Source: Candidatus Kapaibacterium sp.
GTDB taxonomy: Bacteria > Bacteroidota > Ignavibacteria > Palsa-1295
Direction: 5' to 3'
Length of the DNA: 20,425 nt
NCBI GenBank assembly: GCA_025450975.1
Contig: JANWLI010000097.1
Span: 1-20,425 of the forward strand
Shown here: in pieces, positions 1-8,155 of the stretch
Layout of the letters: the number at the start of each line of letters is the position of its first letter
Position numbering within the stretch: the first letter of the stretch is position 1
Position numbers and translations under genes: made by a program
The notes under the pieces: model-generated
Told to the model about the DNA's origin: nothing
The model's input: only the letters and a program-made list of their open reading frames with translations
Databases searched by the model: none

Positions 1-50
1 TAGCGGGGAAACTGTCTCGGAAGGGAGTTCGTTGTTTTCGGCGCTGAAAT

Positions 51-123
51 GGGGCTGTAGCTCATCTGGTAGAGCGTTTGAATGGCATTCAAAAGGTGAG
101 GGGTTCGAGTCCCCTCAGCTCCA
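51..123 (+). tRNA. tRNA-Ala (anticodon GGC)
   Basis: The sequence folds as a complete cloverleaf. The acceptor stem pairs 51-57 with 116-122 (one G-U pair), with A123 as discriminator. The D stem is GCTC/GAGC at 60-63 and 72-75. The anticodon stem TTTGA/TCAAA is at 77-81 and 89-93, and the T stem AGGGG/CCCCT with a TTCGAGT loop is at 99-115. The anticodon at 84-86 is GGC, which reads GCC and GCU alanine codons. No CCA end is encoded, so a CCA-adding enzyme must finish it. No clear terminator follows. Confidence 0.96.
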
Positions 124-308
124 CAAAATCCCTCCTAAAGCCTTAGAATATAACACTTTTTCCTGGTTTATAAAAAAAATCTCGTCTTGACGTACAACTT
201 GTAAAAAAAAGTCTTAAATTGCAGTTACGTGCTTGAGTTGTGTGTGCTGGATGACGCAGTAATGCGCAGGCTCGTGTTGTCGTGTTTATTTCATTCACCT
301 TACATCCT

Positions 309-3248
309 ATGAAATTTATTTCGTGTGCTGTGGCATATTTTCTTGTGTCGCTTTTCTTTGCGGGAGAGCTATATTCTCAGCAGACAGGGACGCTTCGCGG
401 AATATTAACAGATGCTGAAACCGGTGAACCGTTACCATTTGCAACGATCAGCCTGACGCCGACAGGCGGGGGCGCCGGTGCAAAGAAGTTCGGTGCGATC
501 TCTAAGGCCGATGGATCGTATATAGTCCGCGCTGCACCGGGTACCTACACAGTTCGGGCGACGTATGTAACATATCTCGCTCATACTTCTACGGTTACCG
601 TCGAAGCCGATCAGGAGACGACGCTCAATATCCAGCTTCGCTACGATCCGAAAGGCCAGGAAGAAATCGTTGTTACCGGCCTTGCCGAAGAGCGCTTCAA
701 GAGTCAGTCTGAAGTGGCTGTTTCGAGAATTCAGGCTGCAGAATTGTTAGAGTCAAACTCGTATCAGGATTTATCGCAACTAGTAGCAGGAAAAGCCGCT
801 GGTGTCAGAGCGCTGCCGAGTTCTGGAAATGCTGGCGGCGGAACGCGCTTTGATGTACGATCAGGCGCAGGGTTGTTTGGCTCCGGGCAGCCGGTGCTCT
901 ATATTGATGGCGTTCGTATCGCCAATTCCGAGCTTTCGCCGGATTTAGTAGGCGGTCAATTTTTTTCTACATTAGCTGATATCAATCCGAATGACATCGA
1001 ATCGATAAACATTCTTAAGGGACCGGCCGCAGCCGCTCTCTATGGAACATCGGGTGCTAACGGAGTCATTCTTATCAAAACGAGGAAGGGACAATTGAGT
1101 GGAATCTCTGCCGCTCCCAATTATGAATACCATGTTACGTTTGGGGAAAACCAGCAGGCTCAGGAGTATACCCCTGATATGCTAACGTATGAGGATGCTA
1201 ATGCTATCTTTCGTAAAGGCCCATTCGTCGATCATACTATCCAATTATCGGGTGGTGCAGAATCCTTCACCTATTTTAGTTCATTCTCAAAGCGTAACGA
1301 AGATGGTATTATGCCCAACAATAGCTTTGATCGAAATTCTGTCAGAGCTAATTTTCGGGCATTCCCGTCTGAAAAAGTTACATTGACCGCTACTGCTAAT
1401 TATATTGCCAGTACAACAACCTTGCCGCAGAATGACAATAATCTCCTAGGCTATTTAGGAAATACTGTTATTCTAGGCCCTTCATTTGGAGGTTCGTACG
1501 CGTTTCTGAACCGTCCGGCCATTGATGCTATAAATACTACAAATGAAGCTGGAAGATTTTTGGGCTCATTGGAATTCCACTATACTCCGATCGATTTTTT
1601 AGTACTGCAGGGTACGTTCGGATATGATGCTGCGAACTATAACATCACTCAGATATATCCTGCTGCCCATGATTATTCAAGTGTTGCAATTACCAGAGGA
1701 AGACGTCATGTACAATACATTGCCACCGACCGTACGAACTTTGACCTCTCAGCCGGATACACATGGGGGATTGGCGAAAACATGAGCGGCACGACTACCG
1801 TCGGTACGCAACTCTTTTATAATACGCAGAAAGGCGCTCTCACTACAAAGGAGGATTTTACTTCCGGACTTATCAGCAATATAGGCGCTGGTGGAAAGTT
1901 GATCGCCGCAGATGAAGAATTTGCAGACTTACGTGAGGCAGGAATTTTCCTCACCCAGGATTTTGCGATTGATGAAACGTATTTATTCTCCTTTGGCGTC
2001 AGGAATGACTTTGCAAGCAGTATTGTAGAGTCGGCGCCAAGTATTTTCTATCCTCGGGCAAGTGCAGCTGTACTGTTGAACAAGCTAGATATTCTTCCCG
2101 AATCGTTTAATGTGTTTAAAGTGCGCGTCGGCTATGGTCAATCGGGAACATTGCCAGGTCCTCTCGACGGATCAGATGTCTTGTGGCGCGGAACGATCAG
2201 TGGGCATGGAACTGGTGCAACGATCGCGAGTATAGGCAACCCATTGATCGAACCGGAGCGCATTAATGAACTTGAACTGGGTCTTGATTTCGAAATCAGT
2301 AATGCGTATGGTTTGGAGTTCACATATTACATGCAGACGGCAAAGCAGTCGATAGTAGATTTTCTGAATGCTCCCTCGACAGGCTTTACCGCAACTTCGG
2401 TGCCTAAGAACGTCGGTTCAATCGAGGGTTCAGGCTTCGAGACGATGATATATGCAACACCGGTTCGTACGGCAGATTATCAATTGGATCTAAACTTGAT
2501 TTTGAACTACACAACTAATGAAGTAACAGATCTCGGGAGTGCACCGCCAATCTTTCAGGATCAAAATGCGCTCGTCGTCGGCCAGCCGCGAGGAGCATTT
2601 TATGATTTTCAGGTTTTGGGTGCGGCGTTCGATGAAACGACAGGCGCCTATACAGGGGCTAGAGTTGATTCCGTCCGTAGCTTTATGGGTAACCCGGTTT
2701 CTCCACATTCAGGGTCGTTCTCAGTAAACTTCCGATTCCTAAAGAATTTTGAAGTGTACGGACTGGTAGACTGGGCACTGGGAGGGACAATTCATAATCT
2801 TACGCGCACATTTCAAACTCAGTTAGGCAATGATCGAGAGTATAACATGCTTCTCGATCAGCTTGGCGAACAGGATTTAGATACCTTAGCAGCTCCTCTG
2901 GACGTTGGCTCACCAGCCTATCGAGCTGCTGCCGAACGCTTTGCTCAGCTTGATTTCGCTCAACCAGGAGCAACGGGGTATTTTGAATCTACCGATAATC
3001 TCCGGGTAAGAGAAGTAAGTTTAAGTTATGATTTTTCGGAATTACTCGCTTCATGGTTACCGAACCGCCAGATAAAGTCCTGTAAGTTGAGTTTAGGCGC
3101 ACGGAATGTTGCGCTTTTCAAAAAGTACTCTGCTCCTGATGTAGAGGTAAATTATGTGGGGGCCAGCAGGAGCATTTCACGCGGTCAGGATTTCCTGACA
3201 TTGCAAAACCCGCGTGTTATTTACGGTTCTATTTCCATAGGATTTTAA
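309..3248 (+). CDS. SusC/RagA-type TonB-dependent outer-membrane receptor
   Basis: This encodes an outer-membrane transporter that imports oligosaccharides or peptides using TonB-ExbBD energy, together with the SusD-like lipoprotein encoded next. From ATG 309 it is about 979 residues, the usual SusC length. A signal peptide (MKFIS, hydrophobic core, cleavage near LYSQQ) is followed by a carboxypeptidase-like regulatory domain (about residues 25-110, with GEPLPFATI and DGSYIV). A TonB-box-like stretch EEIVVTG comes next, then a plug domain with the family hallmarks VLYIDGVRI and INILKGPAAAALYGTSGANG, and a large beta-barrel ending in the aromatic residue F expected for BAM insertion. A GTG at 282 would extend it by 9 residues; 309 was chosen because it puts the signal peptide at the N-terminus. 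No strong Shine-Dalgarno site is visible. The substrate cannot be inferred because no degradative enzyme is adjacent. Confidence 0.93.
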   Translation: MKFISCAVAYFLVSLFFAGELYSQQTGTLRGILTDAETGEPLPFATISLTPTGGGAGAKKFGAISKADGSYIVRAAPGTYTVRATYVTYLAHTSTVTVEADQETTLNIQLRYDPKGQEEIVVTGLAEERFKSQSEVAVSRIQAAELLESNSYQDLSQLVAGKAAGVRALPSSGNAGGGTRFDVRSGAGLFGSGQPVLYIDGVRIANSELSPDLVGGQFFSTLADINPNDIESINILKGPAAAALYGTSGANGVILIKTRKGQLSGISAAPNYEYHVTFGENQQAQEYTPDMLTYEDANAIFRKGPFVDHTIQLSGGAESFTYFSSFSKRNEDGIMPNNSFDRNSVRANFRAFPSEKVTLTATANYIASTTTLPQNDNNLLGYLGNTVILGPSFGGSYAFLNRPAIDAINTTNEAGRFLGSLEFHYTPIDFLVLQGTFGYDAANYNITQIYPAAHDYSSVAITRGRRHVQYIATDRTNFDLSAGYTWGIGENMSGTTTVGTQLFYNTQKGALTTKEDFTSGLISNIGAGGKLIAADEEFADLREAGIFLTQDFAIDETYLFSFGVRNDFASSIVESAPSIFYPRASAAVLLNKLDILPESFNVFKVRVGYGQSGTLPGPLDGSDVLWRGTISGHGTGATIASIGNPLIEPERINELELGLDFEISNAYGLEFTYYMQTAKQSIVDFLNAPSTGFTATSVPKNVGSIEGSGFETMIYATPVRTADYQLDLNLILNYTTNEVTDLGSAPPIFQDQNALVVGQPRGAFYDFQVLGAAFDETTGAYTGARVDSVRSFMGNPVSPHSGSFSVNFRFLKNFEVYGLVDWALGGTIHNLTRTFQTQLGNDREYNMLLDQLGEQDLDTLAAPLDVGSPAYRAAAERFAQLDFAQPGATGYFESTDNLRVREVSLSYDFSELLASWLPNRQIKSCKLSLGARNVALFKKYSAPDVEVNYVGASRSISRGQDFLTLQNPRVIYGSISIGF

Positions 3249-3250
3249 CA

Positions 3251-3255
3251 AAGGA
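3251..3255 (+). promoter_or_regulatory. Shine-Dalgarno site of the SusD-like gene
   Basis: AAGGA lies 7 bases before ATG 3263 and directly after the SusC stop codon. It favours ATG 3263 over the in-frame TTG at 3257, which is too close to the site. It also suggests that the receptor and lipoprotein are translated from one mRNA. Confidence 0.7.
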
Positions 3256-3262
3256 CTTGACA

Positions 3263-4468
3263 ATGAAATATCTTTCTTTAATTTTCATATTCGCGCTTGC
3301 GCTTTTAGTGCAAAGCTGCGATAGCTTCGTAGAAAATGTCGAAGATCCTATCGATACGTTCGGGGATCAATTGCTCAATGATGAGAACCAGGTTGACTTT
3401 ATGGTCAACGGCATCCATGGGACATTTGCGCAGACATATGGTTTTCTCTCCGTGTATGCCGATGGATTATCCGATGGACTGGTATTCGATCTTCGCGTGC
3501 AGACAGCAACGTACCCCCAGTACTATGAAATCGATAATGGATCGATCATTCTCAATAATAATTCGGTGATCGATGGCGAACAATTGCTTGGGCAGCTGCG
3601 GCTCTTTGCCGATACCCTTGTCGGCCGAGCATTACAAATCACTTTTACCGATTCATCAAAGCTCCACAAAGCGCTCTACCATGGATATCTCTATGGAGGA
3701 ATAGCGAGGTATTTCTATGCTTCCTATTTTGGATTGACTGAGGAACAAGGTGGGGGTGCCATCAATGCAGGGCCGTTCATCCCGTCGACGCAAATGTATC
3801 GACAGGCACTGGACCGACTGGATCTGGCGCTTCCTCATGCGCAAAGCCCATACGAGGAACGCGTCGTTCATTCGATTAAGGCGCGCATTCATTTGTATCT
3901 TGGTGAATATACACAGGCAGCGGCAGAAGCGGCGAACGGTCTTGTTAGTGGGGACCCGTCGCTCGATGCGCTGTTTAAAAGTGAATCACAAAACCCGTGG
4001 TGGACTGAAGCAGGTAATGGGCGCTTACAATGGGTAGCAGACCCCCGGTTTATCGGTTACGTAACTTCAGATCCCAAAGAGGCTGTACGGATCCCTTTAA
4101 ATGAGTACCAATCCCCTTATGATGGGAGCTTCCTGAATTTCCAGAATAAATATCCACAGGATGCTTCTCCGACACCATTTATCACGTGGCAGGAGATGAA
4201 TCTCATTCAAGCTGAATCTGCAGCTCGCGATAGTCTGAATACCGTGGCGTTAACGCTTATAAACTCGGTTCGTACTTCTCATGGACTGGATGCGCGTACA
4301 GAGACCGCACTTGACAGCATCTATATCGAGCGCGACAAAGAACTCTTTGCTACGGGCAATCGTCTGATGGATCAGCGCCGGTTCGATCGTTGGCACTTAC
4401 CAGTTGGGACCTGGAAGTTTCTTCCGATCACCCAGCGTGAGCGTGAAGCAAATCCGTTTATTGATTGA
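3263..4468 (+). CDS. SusD/RagB-like outer-membrane nutrient-binding lipoprotein
   Basis: This is the surface lipoprotein partner of the SusC-like receptor. It captures the ligand and acts as a lid over the barrel. The 401-residue product starts with a lipoprotein signal ending in the lipobox LVQSC (lipidated Cys about residue 19). SusD-family hallmarks are the TPR-like helical segment with ARYFYASYFG and the conserved C-terminal pattern IYIERDKELFATGNRLMDQR followed by RFDRWH. It ends in ITQREREANPFID, as family members do. At about 400 residues it is shorter than typical SusD proteins (roughly 450-600), but both ends are present, so it looks like a compact member and not a fragment. It lies 14 bases after the SusC stop and is followed by a strong terminator, so the two genes form a closed operon. 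Confidence 0.88.
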   Translation: MKYLSLIFIFALALLVQSCDSFVENVEDPIDTFGDQLLNDENQVDFMVNGIHGTFAQTYGFLSVYADGLSDGLVFDLRVQTATYPQYYEIDNGSIILNNNSVIDGEQLLGQLRLFADTLVGRALQITFTDSSKLHKALYHGYLYGGIARYFYASYFGLTEEQGGGAINAGPFIPSTQMYRQALDRLDLALPHAQSPYEERVVHSIKARIHLYLGEYTQAAAEAANGLVSGDPSLDALFKSESQNPWWTEAGNGRLQWVADPRFIGYVTSDPKEAVRIPLNEYQSPYDGSFLNFQNKYPQDASPTPFITWQEMNLIQAESAARDSLNTVALTLINSVRTSHGLDARTETALDSIYIERDKELFATGNRLMDQRRFDRWHLPVGTWKFLPITQREREANPFID

Positions 4469-4488
4469 TAGGACATACTCGTCTGTGG

Positions 4489-4519
4489 AAAGCCCGCCAA
4501 CCGGCGGGCTTTGTTTTTT
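4489..4519 (+). terminator. Intrinsic terminator after the SusC/SusD operon
   Basis: A perfect 10-bp stem (AAAGCCCGCC, 4489-4498, with GGCGGGCTTT, 4503-4512) has a 4-base AACC loop and runs into a T-rich tail to 4519. This is a textbook rho-independent terminator. It ends only 3 bases before the first possible ATG of the next gene, leaving no separate room for a promoter. Confidence 0.9.
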
Positions 4520-4522
4520 GTT

Positions 4523-5680
4523 ATGTATTCTCTCATGGCGAATATTTCTCCTCACTCCTACCTCTTCCTTTGCGATGGCAAAGGGCTGGGCGGCCTTGAG
4601 CTGCAGATGCTTGAGCGCACGCTCGATGCGCGTGAGCGGGGTGCGGCAGCTGTCCTTGCCTGTTCGTCGAAAGGGAAGTTGTCGCCGTATGCTGCTTCGC
4701 GAGGCCTGAAGCCGGAGCGGGTTGAGGTTAATATTCCGTACTATGATCCCATCGCCACTTTTCGTCTTGGTAAGATTGCGAGGAAGCACAGAGCAACGGT
4801 CTGTGTCGTCGGCCAATCTCGATTACTAAGTCAGGCGCTTATCGCGCGCAAGGTGTGGGGGCTAGAGATGGCGGTGGTGTTTTACCAGCAGATGCAATCG
4901 GGGCATCCGAAGCGGGACTGGTTTCATGATAAGATATACTCATCGGTGGATGCTGCCGTCGTCCTGACTCAGCAGATGAAACACGAGTTAGAGCAGACGA
5001 CGGTCATGCAGCCTGACAAGGTCCATGTGATACCGTACGGGATCAATGCTGAGCGGTTTATTCTGACAGGAAGTAATCGCAATGCGTTGAAGCGACAGTT
5101 CGACATTCCGGAGGATACGTATGTCGTTGGCTGTGTGAGTCGGCTTGATTTTCAGAAGGACCAGCTAACCCTCATCAGGGCATTTGCAAAGAGTGAGTTG
5201 CCAGCAAATAGTGTGCTTGTTATCGCAGGAGATGTTACTCCCGGATACGAAGGCTACGACGAGGAATTACGGAAGGCAACTGCTGAGCTTGGCATAGCCG
5301 AGCGGACGATCTTCCTGCCATTTACGAACGAGATCCCGAAGCTGCTATCCTGCTTCGATGTATTCGTGCTTCCTTCGCGATCTGAGACCTTCGGGCTAGT
5401 CGTCGTTGAGGCGATGGCTGCTGGAGTACCTGTCGTCGCTACGGAAGCCGGAGGCGTGCCTGAGATCATCACCGATGGCAAGACGGGGCTTCTATTCCCG
5501 GCGCAGAACGATCAGCCTCTGGCGGATCATCTCTCGCGGCTGGCAGCTTCTGAGGAACTGCGTCAACAGATCGGCGGGGAGGCACAGTTGGACGTCCGGA
5601 AGCGGTATGACTATCGCCTGCAGACGGACCGGTTCTTCGAGGTCTGCGCCAATGCGTTTATTTCGCGGAAAAATGGCTGA
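4523..5680 (+). CDS. Glycosyltransferase, GT4 family (GT-B fold)
   Basis: This is probably a cytoplasmic or membrane-associated retaining glycosyltransferase that moves a sugar from a nucleotide-sugar donor to an envelope glycan. The acceptor is unknown. The 385-residue product has the N-terminal lobe signature DGKGLGGLELQML, the start of the C-terminal Rossmann lobe at VVGCVSRLDFQKDQLTLIRAF, and the donor-binding EX7E motif in SRSETFGLVVVEAMAAGVP followed by ATEAGGVPEIITDGKTGLLF. ATG 4523 is used; ATG 4535 (MANIS) is equally possible and neither has a Shine-Dalgarno site. A longer TTG start at 4511 lies inside the terminator and is unlikely. The gene stands alone between a terminator and a tRNA gene, so there is no glycan cluster to narrow its role. 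Confidence 0.88.
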   Translation: MYSLMANISPHSYLFLCDGKGLGGLELQMLERTLDARERGAAAVLACSSKGKLSPYAASRGLKPERVEVNIPYYDPIATFRLGKIARKHRATVCVVGQSRLLSQALIARKVWGLEMAVVFYQQMQSGHPKRDWFHDKIYSSVDAAVVLTQQMKHELEQTTVMQPDKVHVIPYGINAERFILTGSNRNALKRQFDIPEDTYVVGCVSRLDFQKDQLTLIRAFAKSELPANSVLVIAGDVTPGYEGYDEELRKATAELGIAERTIFLPFTNEIPKLLSCFDVFVLPSRSETFGLVVVEAMAAGVPVVATEAGGVPEIITDGKTGLLFPAQNDQPLADHLSRLAASEELRQQIGGEAQLDVRKRYDYRLQTDRFFEVCANAFISRKNG

Positions 5681-5729
5681 GTTGTGAACTTCCACAGGGG
5701 AAAAACAGTTATTAGCGCGCGACTTTTCC

Positions 5730-5803
5730 GGAGCGGTAGTTCAGTTGGTTAGAACGCCTGCCTGTCACGTAGGAGGTCGCGGGTTCGAGTCCCGTCCGCT
5801 CCG
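5730..5803 (+). tRNA. tRNA-Asp (anticodon GTC)
   Basis: This is a complete 74-base cloverleaf. The acceptor stem GGAGCGG (5730-5736) pairs with CCGCTCC (5796-5802), with G5803 as discriminator. The D stem is GTTC/GAAC (5739-5742 and 5752-5755). The anticodon stem CCTGC/GTAGG encloses the loop CTGTCAC with GTC at 5764-5766. The T arm is GCGGG, TTCGAGT, CCCGT with one G-U pair. No CCA is encoded. Confidence 0.97.
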
Positions 5804-5834
5804 CATCTAACCAAAGCATGAAACATTGCTAATG

Positions 5835-5861
5835 AACGCCCTGCAACTGTGGGGCGTTTGT
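5835..5861 (+). terminator. Probable terminator of tRNA-Asp
   Basis: A 7-bp stem AACGCCC (5835-5841) pairs with GGGCGTT (5852-5858) across a 10-base loop and is followed by a short, interrupted T stretch. It is weaker than the 4489 terminator. It ends about 7 bases before the start of the lipoprotein gene. Confidence 0.5.
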
Positions 5862-5867
5862 CATTTT

Positions 5868-6497
5868 ATGAAGAAATATCTCTCGATCGTAACTGTATTC
5901 GCGTTTATCGCCGCCTCCCTCATCTCCGCTACCGTACTCAATTCCTGTTCGACGCTGAATGCCTTAGCTGGCTTGACAAGAGCTGAGTTCAAGCTCCAGA
6001 ATGCAACAAGTTTTACGCTCGCCGGTATCAACATTGTCAACAAGCGCTCGCTGAGCGACTTCAGCATTGCCGATGGCCTGAACCTGACAAGGGCATTCAC
6101 CACAGGCAAATTTCCATTGACTTTTACGCTCAATGTAGCGGCTCGCAACCCCAACAGCCCGACACCGGGCAGCAACATGTCAAAATTTTCGCTGACGTCA
6201 TTCCCATGGCGCCTGATGATCGATGGCCGTGAGACGATCTCCGGCAATATCGGCTCGCCGGTAACGCTTCCCGATGGCGGGACGACGACGATCATTCCGC
6301 TGCAGGTCAGCGTTGACTTGAAACAGTTTTTTGGCGAGCGTGGCTATGAGGATATTATTAATTTGGCGATGGTACTTTCCGGGTCTTCCGGAGTGGCAAA
6401 TCTTCAGTTGAAGGCGCAGCCTTCGGTGTCGACGCCGATCGGCTCGCTGAGGTATCCGGGGGAGCTTACCATTGTTAGTACAGAATTCCGCAACTAG
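5868..6497 (+). CDS. Lipoprotein, possible LEA-14/WHy-type domain
   Basis: This is a predicted envelope lipoprotein of 209 residues. The N-terminus MKKYLSIVTVFAFIAASLI continues to the lipobox VLNSC, giving a lipidated Cys near residue 27. The rest is beta-rich with no further membrane segment. The middle (about 35-175) resembles LEA type 2 (WHy) proteins: a beta-strand segment with AARNPNS, then DGRETISGNIGSPVTLPDGG followed by a strand containing IIPLQVSVDL. These domains are known as small water-stress or binding folds; the molecular job here is unknown. ATG 5868 is chosen over upstream in-frame starts because it places the signal peptide correctly. The stop lies 4 bases before the chosen cmk start, so the genes are probably co-transcribed. 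The domain call rests on pattern resemblance only. Confidence 0.72.
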   Translation: MKKYLSIVTVFAFIAASLISATVLNSCSTLNALAGLTRAEFKLQNATSFTLAGINIVNKRSLSDFSIADGLNLTRAFTTGKFPLTFTLNVAARNPNSPTPGSNMSKFSLTSFPWRLMIDGRETISGNIGSPVTLPDGGTTTIIPLQVSVDLKQFFGERGYEDIINLAMVLSGSSGVANLQLKAQPSVSTPIGSLRYPGELTIVSTEFRN

Positions 6498-6501
6498 ACA
6501 C

Positions 6502-7191
6502 GTGAGGCAGAACGGGATCATTATTGCGCTGGACGGCCCAACGGCATCGGGGAAGAGCTCGACTGCCCGCGAAGTTGCCATGCGCCTCGGCTATAAGCAC
6601 CTCAATACCGGGGCTATGTATCGGGCCTTTGGCCTCTACGTCCTTCAGTGGGAGATCGATCCTGCCGACGACGAGAAACGCGCCTGGCTGCTCGACAGAG
6701 TTTATATCGACGTCGACGAGAACGGCAATACGCTCCTCGATGGTACGGATGTATCGGCTAAGGTCGAGGATCCGAAAGTAGCCCAGATGGCAAGCAAGGT
6801 TTCTGTCTTTCCGGATGTGCGGGCCAGGCTCGTTGCGCTCCAGAAGGAGATCGCCAAAGAGGGCGGATTTGTCGTCGATGGCAGGGATATTGGCACCGTC
6901 GTTTTCCCTGATGCAGAGGTTAAAGTTTATCTTAATGCATCGGCACAAGTTCGTGCATTTAGACGACATAAGGATATTTTTGAAGGTAATACTTCGCTTA
7001 GAATATCGGATGTGGTCAGCCAGATCGAAGAGCGCGACCGCCGCGACATGGAACGCGAGAACAGTCCCTTACGTAAAGCAGATGACGCGATCGAACTTGA
7101 TACGAGCAACATCTCTTTTGAGAAGCAGGTATCGAAGATCGTCGCGCTTGCACAGGGGCGCATTGAAGTAGAAGATCCACATGGTCGTTAA
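6502..7191 (+). CDS. cmk: Cytidylate kinase (CMP/dCMP kinase)
   Basis: This enzyme phosphorylates CMP and dCMP with ATP in cytoplasmic pyrimidine nucleotide recycling. The product is 229 residues, a normal Cmk length. It shows the P-loop GPTASGKSS (about 12-20), the substrate-binding LNTGAMYRA, the conserved VVDGRDIGTVVFPDAEVKVY, and the C-terminal lid/base region RDRRDMERENSPLRKADDA. The start is uncertain. GTG 6502 gives the N-terminus usual for the family. TTG 6472, inside the lipoprotein gene, has a much better Shine-Dalgarno site (GGGGGAG at 6458-6464, 7 bases away) and would add 10 residues. The 3' end overlaps ispH by 11 bases, which suggests translational coupling. Confidence 0.93.
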   Translation: MRQNGIIIALDGPTASGKSSTAREVAMRLGYKHLNTGAMYRAFGLYVLQWEIDPADDEKRAWLLDRVYIDVDENGNTLLDGTDVSAKVEDPKVAQMASKVSVFPDVRARLVALQKEIAKEGGFVVDGRDIGTVVFPDAEVKVYLNASAQVRAFRRHKDIFEGNTSLRISDVVSQIEERDRRDMERENSPLRKADDAIELDTSNISFEKQVSKIVALAQGRIEVEDPHGR

Positions 7192-8155
7192 TGTCGATAC
7201 ACATTCAGGCTTTTGCTGGGGCGTAGTCCGCGCGGTAGACTTCGCCGAGGCGGAGCTTGGGGGAGCGGGTAGTCGTCAGTCGATAGTCGATAGTCAGGAC
7301 GCGAAGCTGTATTCACTTGGAGATATTATTCATAATCCGGTCGAGATCGATCGTCTCGGCCAGCTGGGGCTTGCAACCATTACGCATGCGGATTTTGAGC
7401 GGATCGCTGCTGAGAATAAGGCGAAGGGAATAGCCACCAAGGTCCTGATCCGCGCTCATGGCGAACCTCCTGCGACGTATGCGGCGATGAACCGGCTGGG
7501 TATCGAGTTTATCGATGCTACGTGTCCTGTGGTTACCAAGGTCCAGGAGCGCATTAAGAAGTTTTACGATAAGGGCTATCAGGTAGTCATCTTTGGTAAG
7601 AAAGATCATGCTGAGGTGATCGGGTTGCGCGGCGTTGTTAACGACGAGGCCATTGTGATCAAGACAGTCGACGAAGCGCTTGCGAAAGTGCTACTCGATA
7701 AGCCGACGGTGCTTTTCTCGCAGACGACGATGGATAAGCCGACGTTCTATGCGATCCGCGACGTCCTGAAGGCGAAGATCCGCGACTTTGTTGTCGGCAC
7801 GATGGAAGAGGATGCCGTCGAGTTTCACGCCAAGGATACGATCTGCGGCCAGGTATCGGGCAGGGAAAAGAAGCTCATCGAGTTTTCCGAGGCGCACGAT
7901 GTCATTGTCTTTGTTGCCGGACGTACGAGTTCGAACGGGAAAGTGCTGCACGATATTGCGAAGTCCGTTAATCCGCGGACGTATTTTATTGAGATGGATA
8001 AAGAGCTTGACCCTGCATGGTTCGTAGGTGTGTCAAGTGTTGGGATCACCGGAGCGACATCGACGCCGATGTGGCTGATGGATCAGGTGCGGGATTCGAT
8101 CTACAAACTGGTTGGCGAGCCCGAGAAGGCGGCGTTACTCCCCGTCGTCAGCTAA
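7181..8155 (+). CDS. ispH: 4-hydroxy-3-methylbut-2-enyl diphosphate reductase
   Basis: IspH is the last enzyme of the MEP (non-mevalonate) isoprenoid pathway. It reduces HMBPP to IPP and DMAPP with a 4Fe-4S cluster. The 324-residue protein has the three cluster cysteines: Cys12 (HSGFCWGV), Cys115 (DATCPVV) and Cys222 (DTICGQVSGRE). Also present are the substrate motifs HNPVEIDRLG, RAHGEPP, FSQTTMD, RTSSNGK and GITGATSTP. ATG 7181 overlaps the cmk end. Between the N-terminal motif and LYSLGDIIHNP there are about ten extra residues (GAGSRQSIVDSQ), encoded by a 7-bp tandem repeat at 7270-7297. The last 21 bases overlap the end of the opposing lptB gene. Confidence 0.95.
   Translation: MVVNVDTHSGFCWGVVRAVDFAEAELGGAGSRQSIVDSQDAKLYSLGDIIHNPVEIDRLGQLGLATITHADFERIAAENKAKGIATKVLIRAHGEPPATYAAMNRLGIEFIDATCPVVTKVQERIKKFYDKGYQVVIFGKKDHAEVIGLRGVVNDEAIVIKTVDEALAKVLLDKPTVLFSQTTMDKPTFYAIRDVLKAKIRDFVVGTMEEDAVEFHAKDTICGQVSGREKKLIEFSEAHDVIVFVAGRTSSNGKVLHDIAKSVNPRTYFIEMDKELDPAWFVGVSSVGITGATSTPMWLMDQVRDSIYKLVGEPEKAALLPVVS
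7270..7297 (+). repeat. Degenerate 7-bp tandem repeat inside ispH
   Basis: Four consecutive heptads read TAGTCGT, CAGTCGA, TAGTCGA, TAGTCAG. They encode part of a loop that appears to be an insertion relative to usual IspH, just before the LYSLGDIIHNP motif. Because 28 bases is not a multiple of three, flanking bases must also have changed to keep the frame. Confidence 0.75.

Noticed and set aside
1..50. End of an upstream gene at the window edge
   Set aside because: Fifty bases are too few to identify a coding frame; no RNA structure was evident.
187..221. Possible promoter for susC (TTGACG at 187-192 and TAAATTG at 215-221)
   Set aside because: The spacing and the second element fit neither the sigma-70 consensus nor the Bacteroidota TAnnTTTG element; the 124-308 region is AT-rich enough to give such matches by chance.
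51..308. tRNA-Ala as an att site for an integrated element
   Set aside because: No integrase, no direct repeat of the tRNA 3' end and no mobile-element genes were found in the window.
4404..4709. Alternative frames overlapping susD and the glycosyltransferase
   Set aside because: They run through the terminator hairpin and lack any recognisable domain, while the overlapping real genes have clear family motifs.
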